A stretch of DNA of 64,000 nucleotides from Bacteroidaceae bacterium (GCA_017416805.1 JAFQBB010000039.1:1-64000); one strand, 5' to 3'. Shown: positions 42,668 to 52,225, numbered from the stretch's first letter. Numbers and translations are program-made. Notes: generated by a model from the sequence alone, not told the origin.

Positions 42668-44398
42668 ATGAACATTTTAGAACTGAGTGAACAAGAGATT
42701 GTCAGACGCCAGAGTCTGGCCGAGTTGCGCAACATGGGCATCGACCCTTATCCCGCAGCTGAGTATGTAACCAATGCCTTTTCCACCGACATCCGCGAAG
42801 AGTTCAAGGATGACGCCGAGCCACGTCAGGTATCTATCGCCGGACGTATCATGAGCCGCCGTGTGATGGGAAAGGCATCGTTCGTTGAATTGCAAGACTC
42901 CAAAGGCCGCATCCAGGTATATATCACCCGCGATGACATCTGCCCCGAGGAGAACAAGGATATGTACAATGTGGTGTTCAAACGCCTGCTGGACCTGGGC
43001 GACTTCATCGGCATCGAGGGTACGGTGTTCCGCACACAGACGGGTGAAATCAGCGTACACGCCCACAAACTGACCGTGTTGGCCAAGAGCCTGAAGCCCC
43101 TGCCTATCGTGAAGTACAAGGACGGTGTGGCTTACGACAAGTTTGAAGACCCTGAGCTCCGCTACCGCCAGCGTTATGTGGACCTCATCGTGAACGATGG
43201 CATCAAGGAGACCTTCTTGAAACGTTCGACCATCGTGAAGACCATGCGTGCCGTGATGGACGAGGCCGGCTATACTGAGGTGGAGACTCCCATCCTGCAG
43301 AGCATTGCCGGTGGTGCCAGCGCGCGTCCCTTCATCACTCACCACAACTCACTCGACATCGACCTCTACATGCGTATCGCCACTGAGCTGTACCTGAAGC
43401 GTCTTATCGTGGGCGGTTTCGAAGGTGTGTATGAAATCGGCAAGAACTTCCGCAACGAGGGAATGGACAAGACCCACAACCCTGAGTTCACCTGCATGGA
43501 GTTGTACGTGCAGTACAAGGACTACAACTGGATGATGGACTTCACCGAGAAGATGCTCGAGCGCATCTGTATCGCCGTGAACGGATGCCCTGAGACGGTA
43601 ATTGATGGAAAGACCATCAGCTTCAAGGCTCCCTATCGCCGTTTGCCCATCCTGGATGCCATCAAGGAGAAGACCGGCTACGACCTCAACGGTAAGAGCG
43701 AGGAGGAGATCCGCGAAGTGTGCAAGGCACTGGACATGGAGATTGACGACACCATGGGCAAGGGCAAGCTGATTGACGAAATATTCGGTGAGTTCTGCGA
43801 AGGAACCTTCATCCAACCGACCTTCATCACCGACTATCCTGTAGAGATGTCGCCCCTGACCAAGATGCACCGTAGCAAACCGGGCCTTACCGAGCGCTTC
43901 GAACTGATGGTGAACGGCAAGGAACTGGCCAATGCATACAGTGAGTTGAACGACCCCATTGACCAGGAAGAGCGCTTCAAAGAACAGATGCGCCTGGCCG
44001 ACAAGGGCGATGACGAGGCAATGATTATCGACCAGGACTTCCTGCGTGCCCTGCAATACGGTATGCCTCCCACTTCGGGTATCGGCATCGGTATCGACCG
44101 TCTGGTGATGCTGCTCACCGGCAATGCCTTCATTCAGGAAGTACTCTTCTTCCCGCAGATGCGTCCCGAGAAGGTGGCCCCCAAGGACAAGGCCGAAAAA
44201 TACATGGAATTGGGTATCCCCGAAGAGTGGGTACCCCTTATCCAAAAGGCCGGATACAACCTGGTGGCCGACATGCAGGGCGTAAACCCACAGAAGGTGC
44301 ATCAGGACATCTGTGGCATTAACAAGAAATACAAGCTGGAGCTGAAGAATCCTACAGTGGATGAGGTGACAGCGTGGATAAATTCAATTACAATTTGA
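42668..44398 (+). CDS. lysS: Lysine-tRNA ligase, class II
   Basis: The 576-aa protein begins MNILELSEQEIVRRQSLAEL and has the OB-fold anticodon-binding domain (about 55-160) and class II motifs: FRNEGMD (motif 2) and GIGIGIDRLVMLLTG (motif 3). It charges tRNA-Lys. The frame opens 26 codons earlier, but that part overlaps the promoter. Codon use is visibly more GC-rich and biased than in the neighbours, as expected for a highly expressed gene. It is first in lysS-gpsA-pgi. Confidence 0.97.
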   Translation: MNILELSEQEIVRRQSLAELRNMGIDPYPAAEYVTNAFSTDIREEFKDDAEPRQVSIAGRIMSRRVMGKASFVELQDSKGRIQVYITRDDICPEENKDMYNVVFKRLLDLGDFIGIEGTVFRTQTGEISVHAHKLTVLAKSLKPLPIVKYKDGVAYDKFEDPELRYRQRYVDLIVNDGIKETFLKRSTIVKTMRAVMDEAGYTEVETPILQSIAGGASARPFITHHNSLDIDLYMRIATELYLKRLIVGGFEGVYEIGKNFRNEGMDKTHNPEFTCMELYVQYKDYNWMMDFTEKMLERICIAVNGCPETVIDGKTISFKAPYRRLPILDAIKEKTGYDLNGKSEEEIREVCKALDMEIDDTMGKGKLIDEIFGEFCEGTFIQPTFITDYPVEMSPLTKMHRSKPGLTERFELMVNGKELANAYSELNDPIDQEERFKEQMRLADKGDDEAMIIDQDFLRALQYGMPPTSGIGIGIDRLVMLLTGNAFIQEVLFFPQMRPEKVAPKDKAEKYMELGIPEEWVPLIQKAGYNLVADMQGVNPQKVHQDICGINKKYKLELKNPTVDEVTAWINSITI

Positions 44399-44527
44399 CA
44401 ATTTACAAAGTACAATTCACCATGCGGATATTGTCACATCAGAATGGTGGATTGTACTTGAATAAGTTTGTCCATTGTAAATTGTACGTGAATCAGATTG
44501 TACATTGTAAATTGTAAATTGTACATG
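44396..44527. repeat. ACAATTTACAATGTACAA repeat array in the lysS-gpsA spacer
   Basis: TTTACAAAGTACAATTCACC on one side, with its approximate complement and further TTGTACATTGTAAATTGT copies on the other, form a long imperfect inverted repeat. It fills the entire 134-bp gap. Confidence 0.75.
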
Positions 44528-44532
44528 TAATT

Positions 44533-45534
44533 ATGAAACTCCCTGACGGAAAGATTGCAATCATGGGTGGTGGCAGTTGGGCCACTGCTATCGCAAAGAT
44601 GGTGATGAGCCATGAGGACGAAACCATCAATTGGTACATGCGCCGCGATGACCGCATCGAAGACTTCAAACGCTTGGGCCACAATCCGGCTTACTTGACA
44701 AGTGTCCGCTTCGATATCAAGCGCATCAATTTCTCATCAGACATCAACAAGATTGTACGCGAATCGGATATACTGATATTCGTCACTCCCTCGCCTTACT
44801 TGAAGAGTCATCTGAAGAAATTGAAGGCCAAACTCAAGGACAAGTTCATCATTACGGCTATCAAGGGTATCGTACCCGATGAGAACCTCATCGTATCGGA
44901 ATATTTCCATCAGGAGTATGGGGTGCCCGAAGATAATATTGCCGTCCTGGCCGGTCCGTGCCATGCCGAGGAGGTTGCTTTGGAGCGTCTTTCCTACCTT
45001 ACAATCGGATGTGCCAGCCGCGACAAAGCCAAATACCTGACCAAGCGGTTTGCCAATCATTTCATAAAGACCTCTGTCAGCGAAGATGTACCCGGTATTG
45101 AATACAGCTCGGTATTGAAGAATGTATATGCCATCGCGGCAGGAATCTGTAGCGGTCTGAAGTACGGAGACAACTTCCAGGCCGTATTGATGGCCAATGC
45201 CGTACAGGAGATGAACCGTTTCTTGGAAACAGTGCATCCTATTTCCCGAAAGATTGATGATTCGGTATATTTGGGCGACCTACTGGTGACAGGATACTCC
45301 AAATTCAGCCGCAACCGTGTCTTCGGTTCCATGATTGGTAAGGGATACTCCGTAAAGAGTGCACAGATAGAGATGGAAATGATTGCAGAAGGGTACTATG
45401 GAACCAAGTGTATCAAGGAATTGAACAAGCGTCATCACGTAAACATGCCTATATTGGATGCCGTCTATAATATACTGTACGAACGGATTTCTCCCATGAT
45501 TGAAATCAAGTTGCTGACGGATTCGTTCAGGTAG
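44533..45534 (+). CDS. gpsA: Glycerol-3-phosphate dehydrogenase, NAD(P)-dependent
   Basis: The 333-aa protein starts with the nucleotide-binding motif IAIMGGGSWATA and contains the family motifs AIKGIVPDE, LAGPCHAEEVA and SSVLKNVYAIAAGICSG with the catalytic lysine. It reduces dihydroxyacetone phosphate to glycerol-3-phosphate for phospholipid synthesis in the cytoplasm. It sits between lysS and pgi, both gaps filled by inverted repeats. Confidence 0.95.
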   Translation: MKLPDGKIAIMGGGSWATAIAKMVMSHEDETINWYMRRDDRIEDFKRLGHNPAYLTSVRFDIKRINFSSDINKIVRESDILIFVTPSPYLKSHLKKLKAKLKDKFIITAIKGIVPDENLIVSEYFHQEYGVPEDNIAVLAGPCHAEEVALERLSYLTIGCASRDKAKYLTKRFANHFIKTSVSEDVPGIEYSSVLKNVYAIAAGICSGLKYGDNFQAVLMANAVQEMNRFLETVHPISRKIDDSVYLGDLLVTGYSKFSRNRVFGSMIGKGYSVKSAQIEMEMIAEGYYGTKCIKELNKRHHVNMPILDAVYNILYERISPMIEIKLLTDSFR

Positions 45535-45539
45535 GATTT

Positions 45540-45635
45540 TAGGCACGGATTACACGGTTTTCCGTGCTTTGTTGTATAAAAATAAAAAAGACAAGAACCC
45601 GCATGGTATCGCGTAATTCGTGTAATCCGTGCCTA
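45540..45635. repeat. Dispersed inverted repeat, CGGATTACGCGGAT family
   Basis: TAGGCACGGATTACACG (45540-45556) and its exact complement (45619-45635) lie 62 bp apart and fill the gpsA-pgi gap. Confidence 0.9.
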
Positions 45636-45652
45636 ATAAATAATCGTAAATT

Positions 45653-46987
45653 ATGAAACTAAACATCGCTAAGGCCGAGCAATTCCTTCAAGCAGGAGCT
45701 GTGGCCGCTTATGAGTCTCAAGTAAAAGCCGCCATGGATACCTTGGAGAAAGGTACAGGCGCTGGTAATGATTTCCTCGGATGGTTGCATTTGCCCTCCA
45801 GCATCACTGCAGAACATTTGGCTGACCTGAAAGCTACAGCACAGGTGTTGCGCGAGAACTGTGACGTGGTCATTGTGGCCGGTATCGGTGGCAGCTACCT
45901 CGGAGCACGTGCTGTTATCGAAGCTCTCTCCAATACCTTCGAATGGTTGAAAGAGAAAAAGGAAAATCCCGTCATTATCTATGCAGGAAACAATATCGGT
46001 GAAGACTATCTGGCTGAATTGACCGAGTTCTTGAAAGACAAGAAGTTTGGTGTCATCAACATCTCCAAGTCTGGTACAACGACAGAGACAGCTCTCGCAT
46101 TCCGCCTGTTGAAGAAACAGTGCGAAGACCAACGTGGCAAAGAGATGGCCCGCAAGGTTATCGTAGCCGTTACCGATGCCAAGAAGGGAGCAGCCCGTGT
46201 TACTGCAGACAAAGAAGGATACAAGTCATTCATCATCCCCGACAATGTGGGCGGACGTTTCAGCGTGCTCACTCCTGTAGGCTTGTTACCCATTGCTGTA
46301 GCAGGATATGACATCGAGCAACTGGTACAGGGTGCCCGCGATATGGAAGCACAAACAGCAGAGAACGTTCCTTTCATGGAGAACCCCTCAGCTGTATATG
46401 CCGCTGTGCGTAACCTGTTGTATGCCGAGGGAAAGAAAATTGAAATCCTTGTGAACTACCAACCCAAGCTGCATTACGTGATGGAATGGTGGAAGCAGCT
46501 CTATGGCGAGAGTGAAGGTAAGGATGGAAAGGGAATCTTCCCTGCATCTGTTGACTTCAGTACCGACCTCCACTCCATGGGACAATGGATTCAAGAGGGC
46601 GAACGTACTATCTTTGAGACTGTCATCTCTGTAGAAAATGCCAATAAGACAATGGCCGTACCTGCTGACGAGGAGAACCTCGACGGTTTGAACTTCCTGG
46701 CTGGCAAGCGCGTGGATGAAGTGAACAAGATGGCTGAACTCGGCACACAATTGGCCCATGTGGATGGTGGTGTACCCAATCTGCGTATCACTGTTCCCCA
46801 ATTGGACGAATACAATATCGGCCAACTCATATACTTCTTCGAGAAAGCTTGCGGTATCAGCGGTTATCTGTTAGGTGTCAACCCCTTCAACCAACCGGGT
46901 GTAGAAGCCTACAAGAAGAATATGTTTGCCCTCCTTGGCAAACCCGGATACGAAGAAGAGACAAATGCCATTCAGGCAAAACTCTGA
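45653..46987 (+). CDS. pgi: Glucose-6-phosphate isomerase
   Basis: The 444-aa protein has the sugar isomerase start of the short bacterial form. Motifs are [32 protein letters not shown] and [14 protein letters not shown], with the conserved C-terminal [12 protein letters not shown]. It interconverts glucose-6-phosphate and fructose-6-phosphate. At 444 residues it matches the Firmicutes/Bacteroidetes form, shorter than the 550-residue E. coli enzyme. Third gene of the lysS-gpsA-pgi group. Confidence 0.97.
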   Translation: MKLNIAKAEQFLQAGAVAAYESQVKAAMDTLEKGTGAGNDFLGWLHLPSSITAEHLADLKATAQVLRENCDVVIVAGIGGSYLGARAVIEALSNTFEWLKEKKENPVIIYAGNNIGEDYLAELTEFLKDKKFGVINISKSGTTTETALAFRLLKKQCEDQRGKEMARKVIVAVTDAKKGAARVTADKEGYKSFIIPDNVGGRFSVLTPVGLLPIAVAGYDIEQLVQGARDMEAQTAENVPFMENPSAVYAAVRNLLYAEGKKIEILVNYQPKLHYVMEWWKQLYGESEGKDGKGIFPASVDFSTDLHSMGQWIQEGERTIFETVISVENANKTMAVPADEENLDGLNFLAGKRVDEVNKMAELGTQLAHVDGGVPNLRITVPQLDEYNIGQLIYFFEKACGISGYLLGVNPFNQPGVEAYKKNMFALLGKPGYEEETNAIQAKL

Positions 46988-47050
46988 TTCATTGAGACGT
47001 CCCGACATTGATACGTTGACATGTTGGCAATGTCCTGAAATACTCTTTTT

Positions 47051-47121
47051 TAGGCACGGATTACGCGGATTGCACGGATGGATGCAATGAAATTCAATTA
47101 AATTCGCGTAATTTGTGCCTA
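47051..47121. repeat. Dispersed inverted repeat, CGGATTACGCGGAT family
   Basis: TAGGCACGGATTACGCG (47051-47067) and TTCGCGTAATTTGTGCCTA (47103-47121) are near complements. It lies after pgi and before the patatin gene, and may mark the end of the operon. Confidence 0.85.
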
Positions 47122-47192
47122 ACTTTTGAGGAGAGAAAGGGAACAAACGGCCTTGTGGTTCGTTTCTCCCTATATATAAAAAGGTATAAAAG

Positions 47193-49220
47193 ATGAGAAA
47201 AGTAATTCTCTGCTTATTGTCTGTTCTGCTTGTTGTCCCTTTGTGTGGCGAAGGGCGCAAGAAGGTGGCTGTAGTGCTGAGTGGTGGTGGTGCCAAGGGC
47301 GTTGCCCATGTGCGGGCACTCAAGGTGATTGAAGAGGCCGGCATCCCCATCGACTATGTAGTTGGCACCAGTATGGGGGCCATTGTGGGAGGGCTGTATT
47401 CTATTGGTTATACGCCTGACCAGATGGATAGCCTTGTTCGGGCTCAGGATTGGAAGTTCCTGCTTTCGGATGCCAGTGAACATACGGAGAAATCTTTAGT
47501 CAGCCGTGAACGGACGGAACGCTATGTGCTTTCTGTTCCATACGACAAGCGTCCGAAGGAAGTGTTGGGTAGTGGTGTGATTAAAGGAAGGAATCTGGCT
47601 GTTTTATTTTCCAAGTTGACAGAAGGCTATCACGATTCCATAGATTTCAACAATTTGCCGATACCTTTTGCATGTGTGGCCTATAACCTGGTAGATGGTT
47701 CTGAGGTTGATTTTCATAGTGGTGTGTTGGCTGAAGCTATCCGTGCCAGCATGTCCATACCCGGTGCCTTCACTCCGGTACGTAAAGGTGACATGATGCT
47801 GGTGGATGGTGGTATGGCTAACAACTATCCGGTGGATGTGGCACGCCGCATGGGGGCAGACTACATAATTGGAGTTGATGTGCAGGATACGCTGCGCAGT
47901 GCAGACAAACTGACAACTTTGCCTAATGTAGTAGGGCAAATTGTGAACTTGATGGTAGAAAACAAATATGACGAGAATGTAAGAGAGAGTGATGTGCATA
48001 TCAAGGTGAATGTTGGAGGATATTCGGCTACCAGCTTTACGGCTGCGGCTATTGATACCTTGTTGCTTCGTGGAGAAAAAGCTGCCCGTAACCAATGGGA
48101 AGAGTTGTTGGCTTTGAAACGTGAGAAATTGGGCCTTCCAGATGATTTTGTTCTTCCTGTGCGCGAAGGGCGTGAAATATCCATGAGTGATTCAATTCCG
48201 CTGATAGCATCCATCACTCCTAAGGAGGAACCGGATAACCGTTTGAATTTGGGTGTCAGGTTTGACAGTGAGAAATTGGCATCGTTGATATTCAATGCTC
48301 ATTTCTCGCTGACGGATGAGAGGCGCTCATTGTTTGATTTTACGGTCCGATTGGGGCGTACAGCTTATGGCCAATTGGATTATGCTTTTAACCTGGACAA
48401 ACTGCACCATTGGCAAAGCCTGCTGACCTATCAGTTCAGCTATAATGACATTGATCTTTATAACAATGGAGACAGGGTGAGCAATTATTCATTCCTTCAT
48501 CATAGGGGAAAAGTGGCATTCCAATGTAATTGGACAGACATACGTTGTGTCTTGGGGGTGGAGTTTGACCAGTTCCATTACAATGACATACTGATTGTGC
48601 CCAATATGGCTTCGTTGGTCCATCCTATGCAGGATGAATATTTCTTCTCATACACTTGCAATATGTTCTTTGATAATTTCAACAAACGGGTTTATCCTAC
48701 ACGGGGTATGAAGTGGATGGCAGGTGTGAATATATATACTTCTGATTTCTGGTATTATAGGAATGAACGTGCCATTCCTGTTGTGAATTATGCTTGGGAG
48801 ATGGCTCTTTCGCATGGAAGTCGTCTGACGTTACTCCCTTCGGTGTATGGGCGTGTAGTGTGGAGGTCGGAGGTGCCTTATCCGCTGTACAACAGTATTG
48901 GCGGGACTTCTCCCGGACGTTATGTGGAGCAGCAGCTTCCGTTTATAGGGGTCAGTTATATGGAACTTGCCCGTCCGGTGACGGCAATTGCGGCCTTGAA
49001 GATACGACAGCGTATGGGAGCCAATCATCATCTGACGCTTGCGGCCAACTATGCTTTGTCATCACGTAAACTGAGTGGCATGCTGGATGAAGACAAGATT
49101 TTTGGTTGTGGGCTCACTTACGGTTATCAGAGCATTGTAGGTCCGTTGGAGGCTTCGATGTATTGGAGTGACAGGACTGATAAAGTTGGCTTTTTAGTAA
49201 ATTTCGGATATAATTTTTAA
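47193..49220 (+). CDS. Patatin-like phospholipase fused to an outer-membrane barrel domain
   Basis: The 675-aa protein has a signal peptide (1-20), a patatin domain with oxyanion motif GGGAKG (31-36), nucleophile S60 in GTSMG and catalytic D205 in VDGG, then from about 330 a BamA/TamA-like C-terminal region rich in aromatic beta strands ending in VGFLVNFGYNF. This is the architecture of PlpD/FplA-type (type Vd) secreted lipases, in which the barrel anchors the patatin domain at the outer membrane. It likely hydrolyses phospholipids. It starts a group with a HAD hydrolase gene six bases downstream. Confidence 0.92.
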   Translation: MRKVILCLLSVLLVVPLCGEGRKKVAVVLSGGGAKGVAHVRALKVIEEAGIPIDYVVGTSMGAIVGGLYSIGYTPDQMDSLVRAQDWKFLLSDASEHTEKSLVSRERTERYVLSVPYDKRPKEVLGSGVIKGRNLAVLFSKLTEGYHDSIDFNNLPIPFACVAYNLVDGSEVDFHSGVLAEAIRASMSIPGAFTPVRKGDMMLVDGGMANNYPVDVARRMGADYIIGVDVQDTLRSADKLTTLPNVVGQIVNLMVENKYDENVRESDVHIKVNVGGYSATSFTAAAIDTLLLRGEKAARNQWEELLALKREKLGLPDDFVLPVREGREISMSDSIPLIASITPKEEPDNRLNLGVRFDSEKLASLIFNAHFSLTDERRSLFDFTVRLGRTAYGQLDYAFNLDKLHHWQSLLTYQFSYNDIDLYNNGDRVSNYSFLHHRGKVAFQCNWTDIRCVLGVEFDQFHYNDILIVPNMASLVHPMQDEYFFSYTCNMFFDNFNKRVYPTRGMKWMAGVNIYTSDFWYYRNERAIPVVNYAWEMALSHGSRLTLLPSVYGRVVWRSEVPYPLYNSIGGTSPGRYVEQQLPFIGVSYMELARPVTAIAALKIRQRMGANHHLTLAANYALSSRKLSGMLDEDKIFGCGLTYGYQSIVGPLEASMYWSDRTDKVGFLVNFGYNF

Positions 49221-49226
49221 GACATT

Positions 49227-49955
49227 ATGCAAGCGAAAGCGATAAAAGACTATATAGAAACACACGGCTATGAGGGTATCCGTCTTAAGGCAGTATTTTT
49301 CGATATGGACGGTGTCCTTTTCAACTCCATGCCTTACCATGCAGAGGCTTGGCATCAAGTGATGAAACAGTATGGGATGAACCTGAGCAGGGAAGAGGCT
49401 TATATGCACGAAGGGCGTACAGGTGCTTCTACCATTAATATTGTCAGTTTGCGCGACCGTGGGCATGAAGCGACTCCCGAGGAGATAGAGGAAATCTATG
49501 CAGAGAAGAGCAGATTGTTCAACCTGAATCCGCCGGCGGCTCCGATGGCAGGGGCATGGGAATTGTTGCAGCAGGTGAAGGCTGATGGGTTGATGCGGGT
49601 TGTTGTTACCGGATCCGGACAACTCTCTTTGCTTGAACGTTTGAACTATCATTTCCCCGACATGTTTGTTCGTGAACTGATGGTGACGGCTTTTGACGTA
49701 AAGTATGGGAAACCTGATCCGGAGCCTTATCTGATGGCCCTTAGAAAGGCTGATGTGCTTCCCTTCGAGGCTATTGTTGTAGAAAATGCTCCTTTGGGCG
49801 TGCGTGCCGCCAGGGCTGCCGGGTTGTTTACCATAGCTGTCAATACAGGGCCATTGCCTGTGTCGGCCCTGACCAGTGAAGGGGCTGATTTGGTATATCC
49901 CTCTATGGATAGTCTGGCAGCCGGATGGGAGGAACTTTATAGACAGATGAAATAG
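49227..49955 (+). CDS. HAD family hydrolase (beta-phosphoglucomutase-like)
   Basis: The 242-aa protein has HAD motif I in VFFDMDGVLFNS (D26 nucleophile, D28), a helical cap, motif II in VVTGSG, a lysine in KYGKPDPEPYL and motif IV in VVENAPLGVRAA. It belongs to the subfamily of phosphosugar phosphatases and beta-phosphoglucomutases. The glutamate replacing the usual aspartate in motif IV (VENAPLG) occurs in some mutase-like members. It starts six bases after the patatin gene, so the two are cotranscribed. Confidence 0.88.
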   Translation: MQAKAIKDYIETHGYEGIRLKAVFFDMDGVLFNSMPYHAEAWHQVMKQYGMNLSREEAYMHEGRTGASTINIVSLRDRGHEATPEEIEEIYAEKSRLFNLNPPAAPMAGAWELLQQVKADGLMRVVVTGSGQLSLLERLNYHFPDMFVRELMVTAFDVKYGKPDPEPYLMALRKADVLPFEAIVVENAPLGVRAARAAGLFTIAVNTGPLPVSALTSEGADLVYPSMDSLAAGWEELYRQMK

Positions 49956-49991
49956 TGAAAAAACTATGGAAAAAACATTTCCGTAGGCTTG

Positions 49992-50019
49992 TTTGTTTTC
50001 CAGAAAAGCAGTACTTTTG
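49992..50019 (+). promoter_or_regulatory. Promoter of the unknown gene at 50080
   Basis: TTTG (49992-49995), 16 bp, TACTTTTG (50012-50019). The expected transcription start is at about 50026. Confidence 0.6.
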
Positions 50020-50024
50020 CCAGC

Positions 50025-50065
50025 GAATCGTTTTGGTGGTAGAAAACGATTCTTTTTGATTTTTT
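50025..50065 (+). promoter_or_regulatory. Terminator-shaped hairpin at the predicted 5' end of an mRNA
   Basis: GAATCGTTTT (50025-50034) pairs exactly with AAAACGATTC (50043-50052) around eight bases and is followed by TTTTTGATTTTTT. It lies between promoter and start codon. It could be an attenuator, a 5' stabilising hairpin, or the terminator of the upstream HAD gene. Confidence 0.6.
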
Positions 50066-50079
50066 ATAAACAAACCAAT

Positions 50080-50655
50080 ATGAATTTATACGTTCGTTTT
50101 TTTGATTATGAGGCTTTGGTCCCTGACGAAGCCGGTGTGTTGGATTTCTTGTCTTCTATCCCCCAAATACGGATGGAAAATGTTTCGGACAAGAAATTGC
50201 GAAAATTTTTGGAAGGGGATTCGCGTTATCCCTTTAAAGGCAAGGTTGACGACCGCAATTATTTTTTGGTAATCAAAACCGAAGAGACTACTTTGGAGGC
50301 TTTTCAGGTGGCTCAGCAGGCTATCAACCACCATCCGGTGGGAAGCATGAAAAAGAATCAGGACGAGGTGTTGCCCCGTTTTGAAACACGGGAAAGCATC
50401 CTGAACATGGAGCATTACGGATGGTACGAGGCGGGACTGGTGTTCAAACGTGCGATTCCTGGTAATGAAACCCGCAAGTTCCAGTATGTGGATACTCCTT
50501 TTCGGGTGCGCCTGAAAGCTAAAAGCGGAATTGACTGCTATAATAGGATTGTCGAACATCTCAAGGCGCGTCCGGAGGTGGATTCCCGGAGCCAATTCCC
50601 CTCAGTGAAGGGAAAGAACTTTGAGTTCCGTTTTTTAGAGGAAATAGAGGTGTGA
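50080..50655 (+). CDS. Conserved protein of unknown function
   Basis: The 191-aa product starts MNLYVRFFDYEALVPDEAGV. It is soluble, with no signal, membrane segment or motif I recognise, mixed alpha/beta in composition and rich in Lys, Arg and aromatics (KFQYVDTPFRVRLKAKSG). The start at 50080 is set by the promoter and hairpin upstream; the frame opens earlier by chance. It is a single-gene unit with its own promoter and terminator. Confidence 0.8.
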   Translation: MNLYVRFFDYEALVPDEAGVLDFLSSIPQIRMENVSDKKLRKFLEGDSRYPFKGKVDDRNYFLVIKTEETTLEAFQVAQQAINHHPVGSMKKNQDEVLPRFETRESILNMEHYGWYEAGLVFKRAIPGNETRKFQYVDTPFRVRLKAKSGIDCYNRIVEHLKARPEVDSRSQFPSVKGKNFEFRFLEEIEV

Positions 50656-50663
50656 TACAAGAC

Positions 50664-50721
50664 TTAAGGTGTAGCGGAGAGAGCTTAAATTAAGGCTCAA
50701 TTCCTGCACCTTAATTTTTTC
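50664..50721 (+). terminator. Terminator after the unknown gene
   Basis: TTAAGGTG (50664-50671) pairs with CACCTTAA (50707-50714), followed by six T. The loop is long and can fold further. Confidence 0.7.
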
Positions 50722-50736
50722 TTGGTGTGGCTCAAA

Positions 50737-50898
50737 ATGAGACCCCGTGTCTCACCATTCATGAGACCCCGTGTCTCACCATTCATGAGACCCCGTGTCT
50801 CACCATTCATGAGACCCCGTGTCTCACCATTCATGAGACCCCGTGTCTCACTATTCATGAGACCCCGTGTCTCACTATTCATGAGACCCCGTGTCTCA
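50737..50898. repeat. 24-bp tandem repeat, six full copies and one partial
   Basis: The unit ATGAGACCCCGTGTCTCACCATTC starts at 50737 and repeats every 24 bp with no indels; copies 5 and 6 differ by one C to T. Each unit holds the dyad TGAGAC-CCCGT-GTCTCA, so the array is seven short hairpins in a row. Because 24 is a multiple of three, several frames stay open across it; I do not regard them as genes. Confidence 0.95.
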
Positions 50899-50951
50899 TT
50901 CTATCCCTTATCGGAGTGTGTTTGGAAGAGGGTAAGTAGTTCCTTAGTCCT

Positions 50952-51476
50952 TTACTTTACCTGTCCGCCTGCAAGCCAATGTTTGCGATAATACTCTTCG
51001 TTCAGGCGACTGACGATGACCCCTCGGCTGGTACTGGCATGGATGAAGCGTCCGTCCTTCAGGTAGATGCCCACGTGCGAGGCCCGCTTGCGATTCCTGC
51101 CGTTGTGGAAGAATACGAGGTCGCCTTCACGTAGTTTTCCTTTCTTTATATTCCGGCAATCATATTTTCGTTGCTCTTCAGCCGTGCGGTGAAGGGTGGT
51201 ACGATACACTTTGCGGTATATCTGCGACACCATGCCCGAACAGTCAGTACCGCGTTGTGTGCTTCCTCCGCTGCGGTAGGGTGTGCCTATCCAACGGGAA
51301 GATTCTATGTAGAGGGCGTGATTGTCCTTACGGTCAATGTCCATGCCTAAGCGGACGGATGCCCGAGCCAGTTCACGGTAGTGCTGCGAGGGAATGGAGG
51401 AGGTGCGGCATGAAGCCAGAAGAATTGTGACAATGGCAAGCAGGAAGGCTTTTCTTAATAATGCGGTTCTTTTCAT
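50952..51476 (-). CDS. NlpC/P60 family cell-wall hydrolase, lipoprotein
   Basis: The 174-aa protein has a lipobox LLASC (C23) and an NlpC/P60 domain with catalytic C79 in GTDCSGM, H134 in SHVGIYL and H146 in IHAST. These enzymes cut peptidoglycan stem peptides. It would be anchored to a membrane facing the periplasm. It is the last gene of a three-gene unit (permease, ATPase, hydrolase) with a gap of 20 bp. Confidence 0.93.
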   Translation of the reverse strand: MKRTALLRKAFLLAIVTILLASCRTSSIPSQHYRELARASVRLGMDIDRKDNHALYIESSRWIGTPYRSGGSTQRGTDCSGMVSQIYRKVYRTTLHRTAEEQRKYDCRNIKKGKLREGDLVFFHNGRNRKRASHVGIYLKDGRFIHASTSRGVIVSRLNEEYYRKHWLAGGQVK

Positions 51477-51496
51477 GGCTTATGATTCTTTATAAG

Positions 51497-52198
51497 TTAA
51501 ATTTCAAAGTAAGTTTCCAGTTCTTTGGCCGCCTGATTGCCGGTGTTGTCTATGTCTTGTAAGATGTGGCCGTCTTCCAACAAGATTATCCGTGGGCAGA
51601 TGTCTGTCGTGTGCGTCAGGTTATGGCTGGATATGAGGATGGTGGCTCCCGTCTCATCATTGTATCTCTTCAGCAGTTGGCGGATGACGGATTGCGATGT
51701 CGGGTCAAGGAAATTGAAAGGTTCGTCCAGTATCAGAACTTGGGGGTGGTGAAGCATGGCCGCAATGATGCCTATCTTCTGCTTGTTTCCCATAGAATAG
51801 TTCCGGATGAGTTTCTTTTGGCCAAGTACCTCACCGTTCATGAAACGGCAGAATGGTGCAAGCCGTTCGTCAACCACCTCTTTGCCCAATCCGTAAATGC
51901 GGCCGATAAAATAGAAAAATTCTTCCGGGGTCAGGTAGTCAATGAGGAAACTCTCGTCGATGAAGGCTCCGGTGTGGTTCTTCCATACTTCAGACTGGGC
52001 AGGGTTTGTGTCACCAATCAGAATCTCTCCTTTGTCGGCTTTCAACAGGTCTGTCATGAGGCGGAACAGGGTGGTCTTTCCCGCACCGTTATTTCCTACC
52101 AATCCCAGCAGGGTTCCGCTCTTTATTGTGCATTGTTTTATGTCAATGGCCCGTTTCTTGCCAAAGTCCTTTTGCAGTTCTTTTATTGTTATGTCCAT
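51497..52198 (-). CDS. ABC transporter ATP-binding protein
   Basis: The 233-aa protein has Walker A GNNGAGKT (35-42), a divergent signature YSMGNKQ (134-140) in place of LSGGQ, and Walker B LILDEPF (155-161). The divergent signature with Met-Gly-Asn is common in exporter-type ATPases of this group. It is paired with the DUF5687 membrane protein upstream, 27 bp away. The exported substrate is unknown. Confidence 0.92.
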   Translation of the reverse strand: MDITIKELQKDFGKKRAIDIKQCTIKSGTLLGLVGNNGAGKTTLFRLMTDLLKADKGEILIGDTNPAQSEVWKNHTGAFIDESFLIDYLTPEEFFYFIGRIYGLGKEVVDERLAPFCRFMNGEVLGQKKLIRNYSMGNKQKIGIIAAMLHHPQVLILDEPFNFLDPTSQSVIRQLLKRYNDETGATILISSHNLTHTTDICPRIILLEDGHILQDIDNTGNQAAKELETYFEI

Positions 52199-52225
52199 AT
52201 CTTTTTCTCTTTTTTTTAATCTCCC

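Noticed and set aside
50737..50898. CRISPR array
   Set aside because: Units are contiguous and identical, with no variable spacers, and no cas genes are present.
50697..50991. Three overlapping open frames across the 24-bp tandem repeat
   Set aside because: They stay open only because the unit is a multiple of three and lacks stop codons; the encoded 8-residue repeats have no ribosome site or family.
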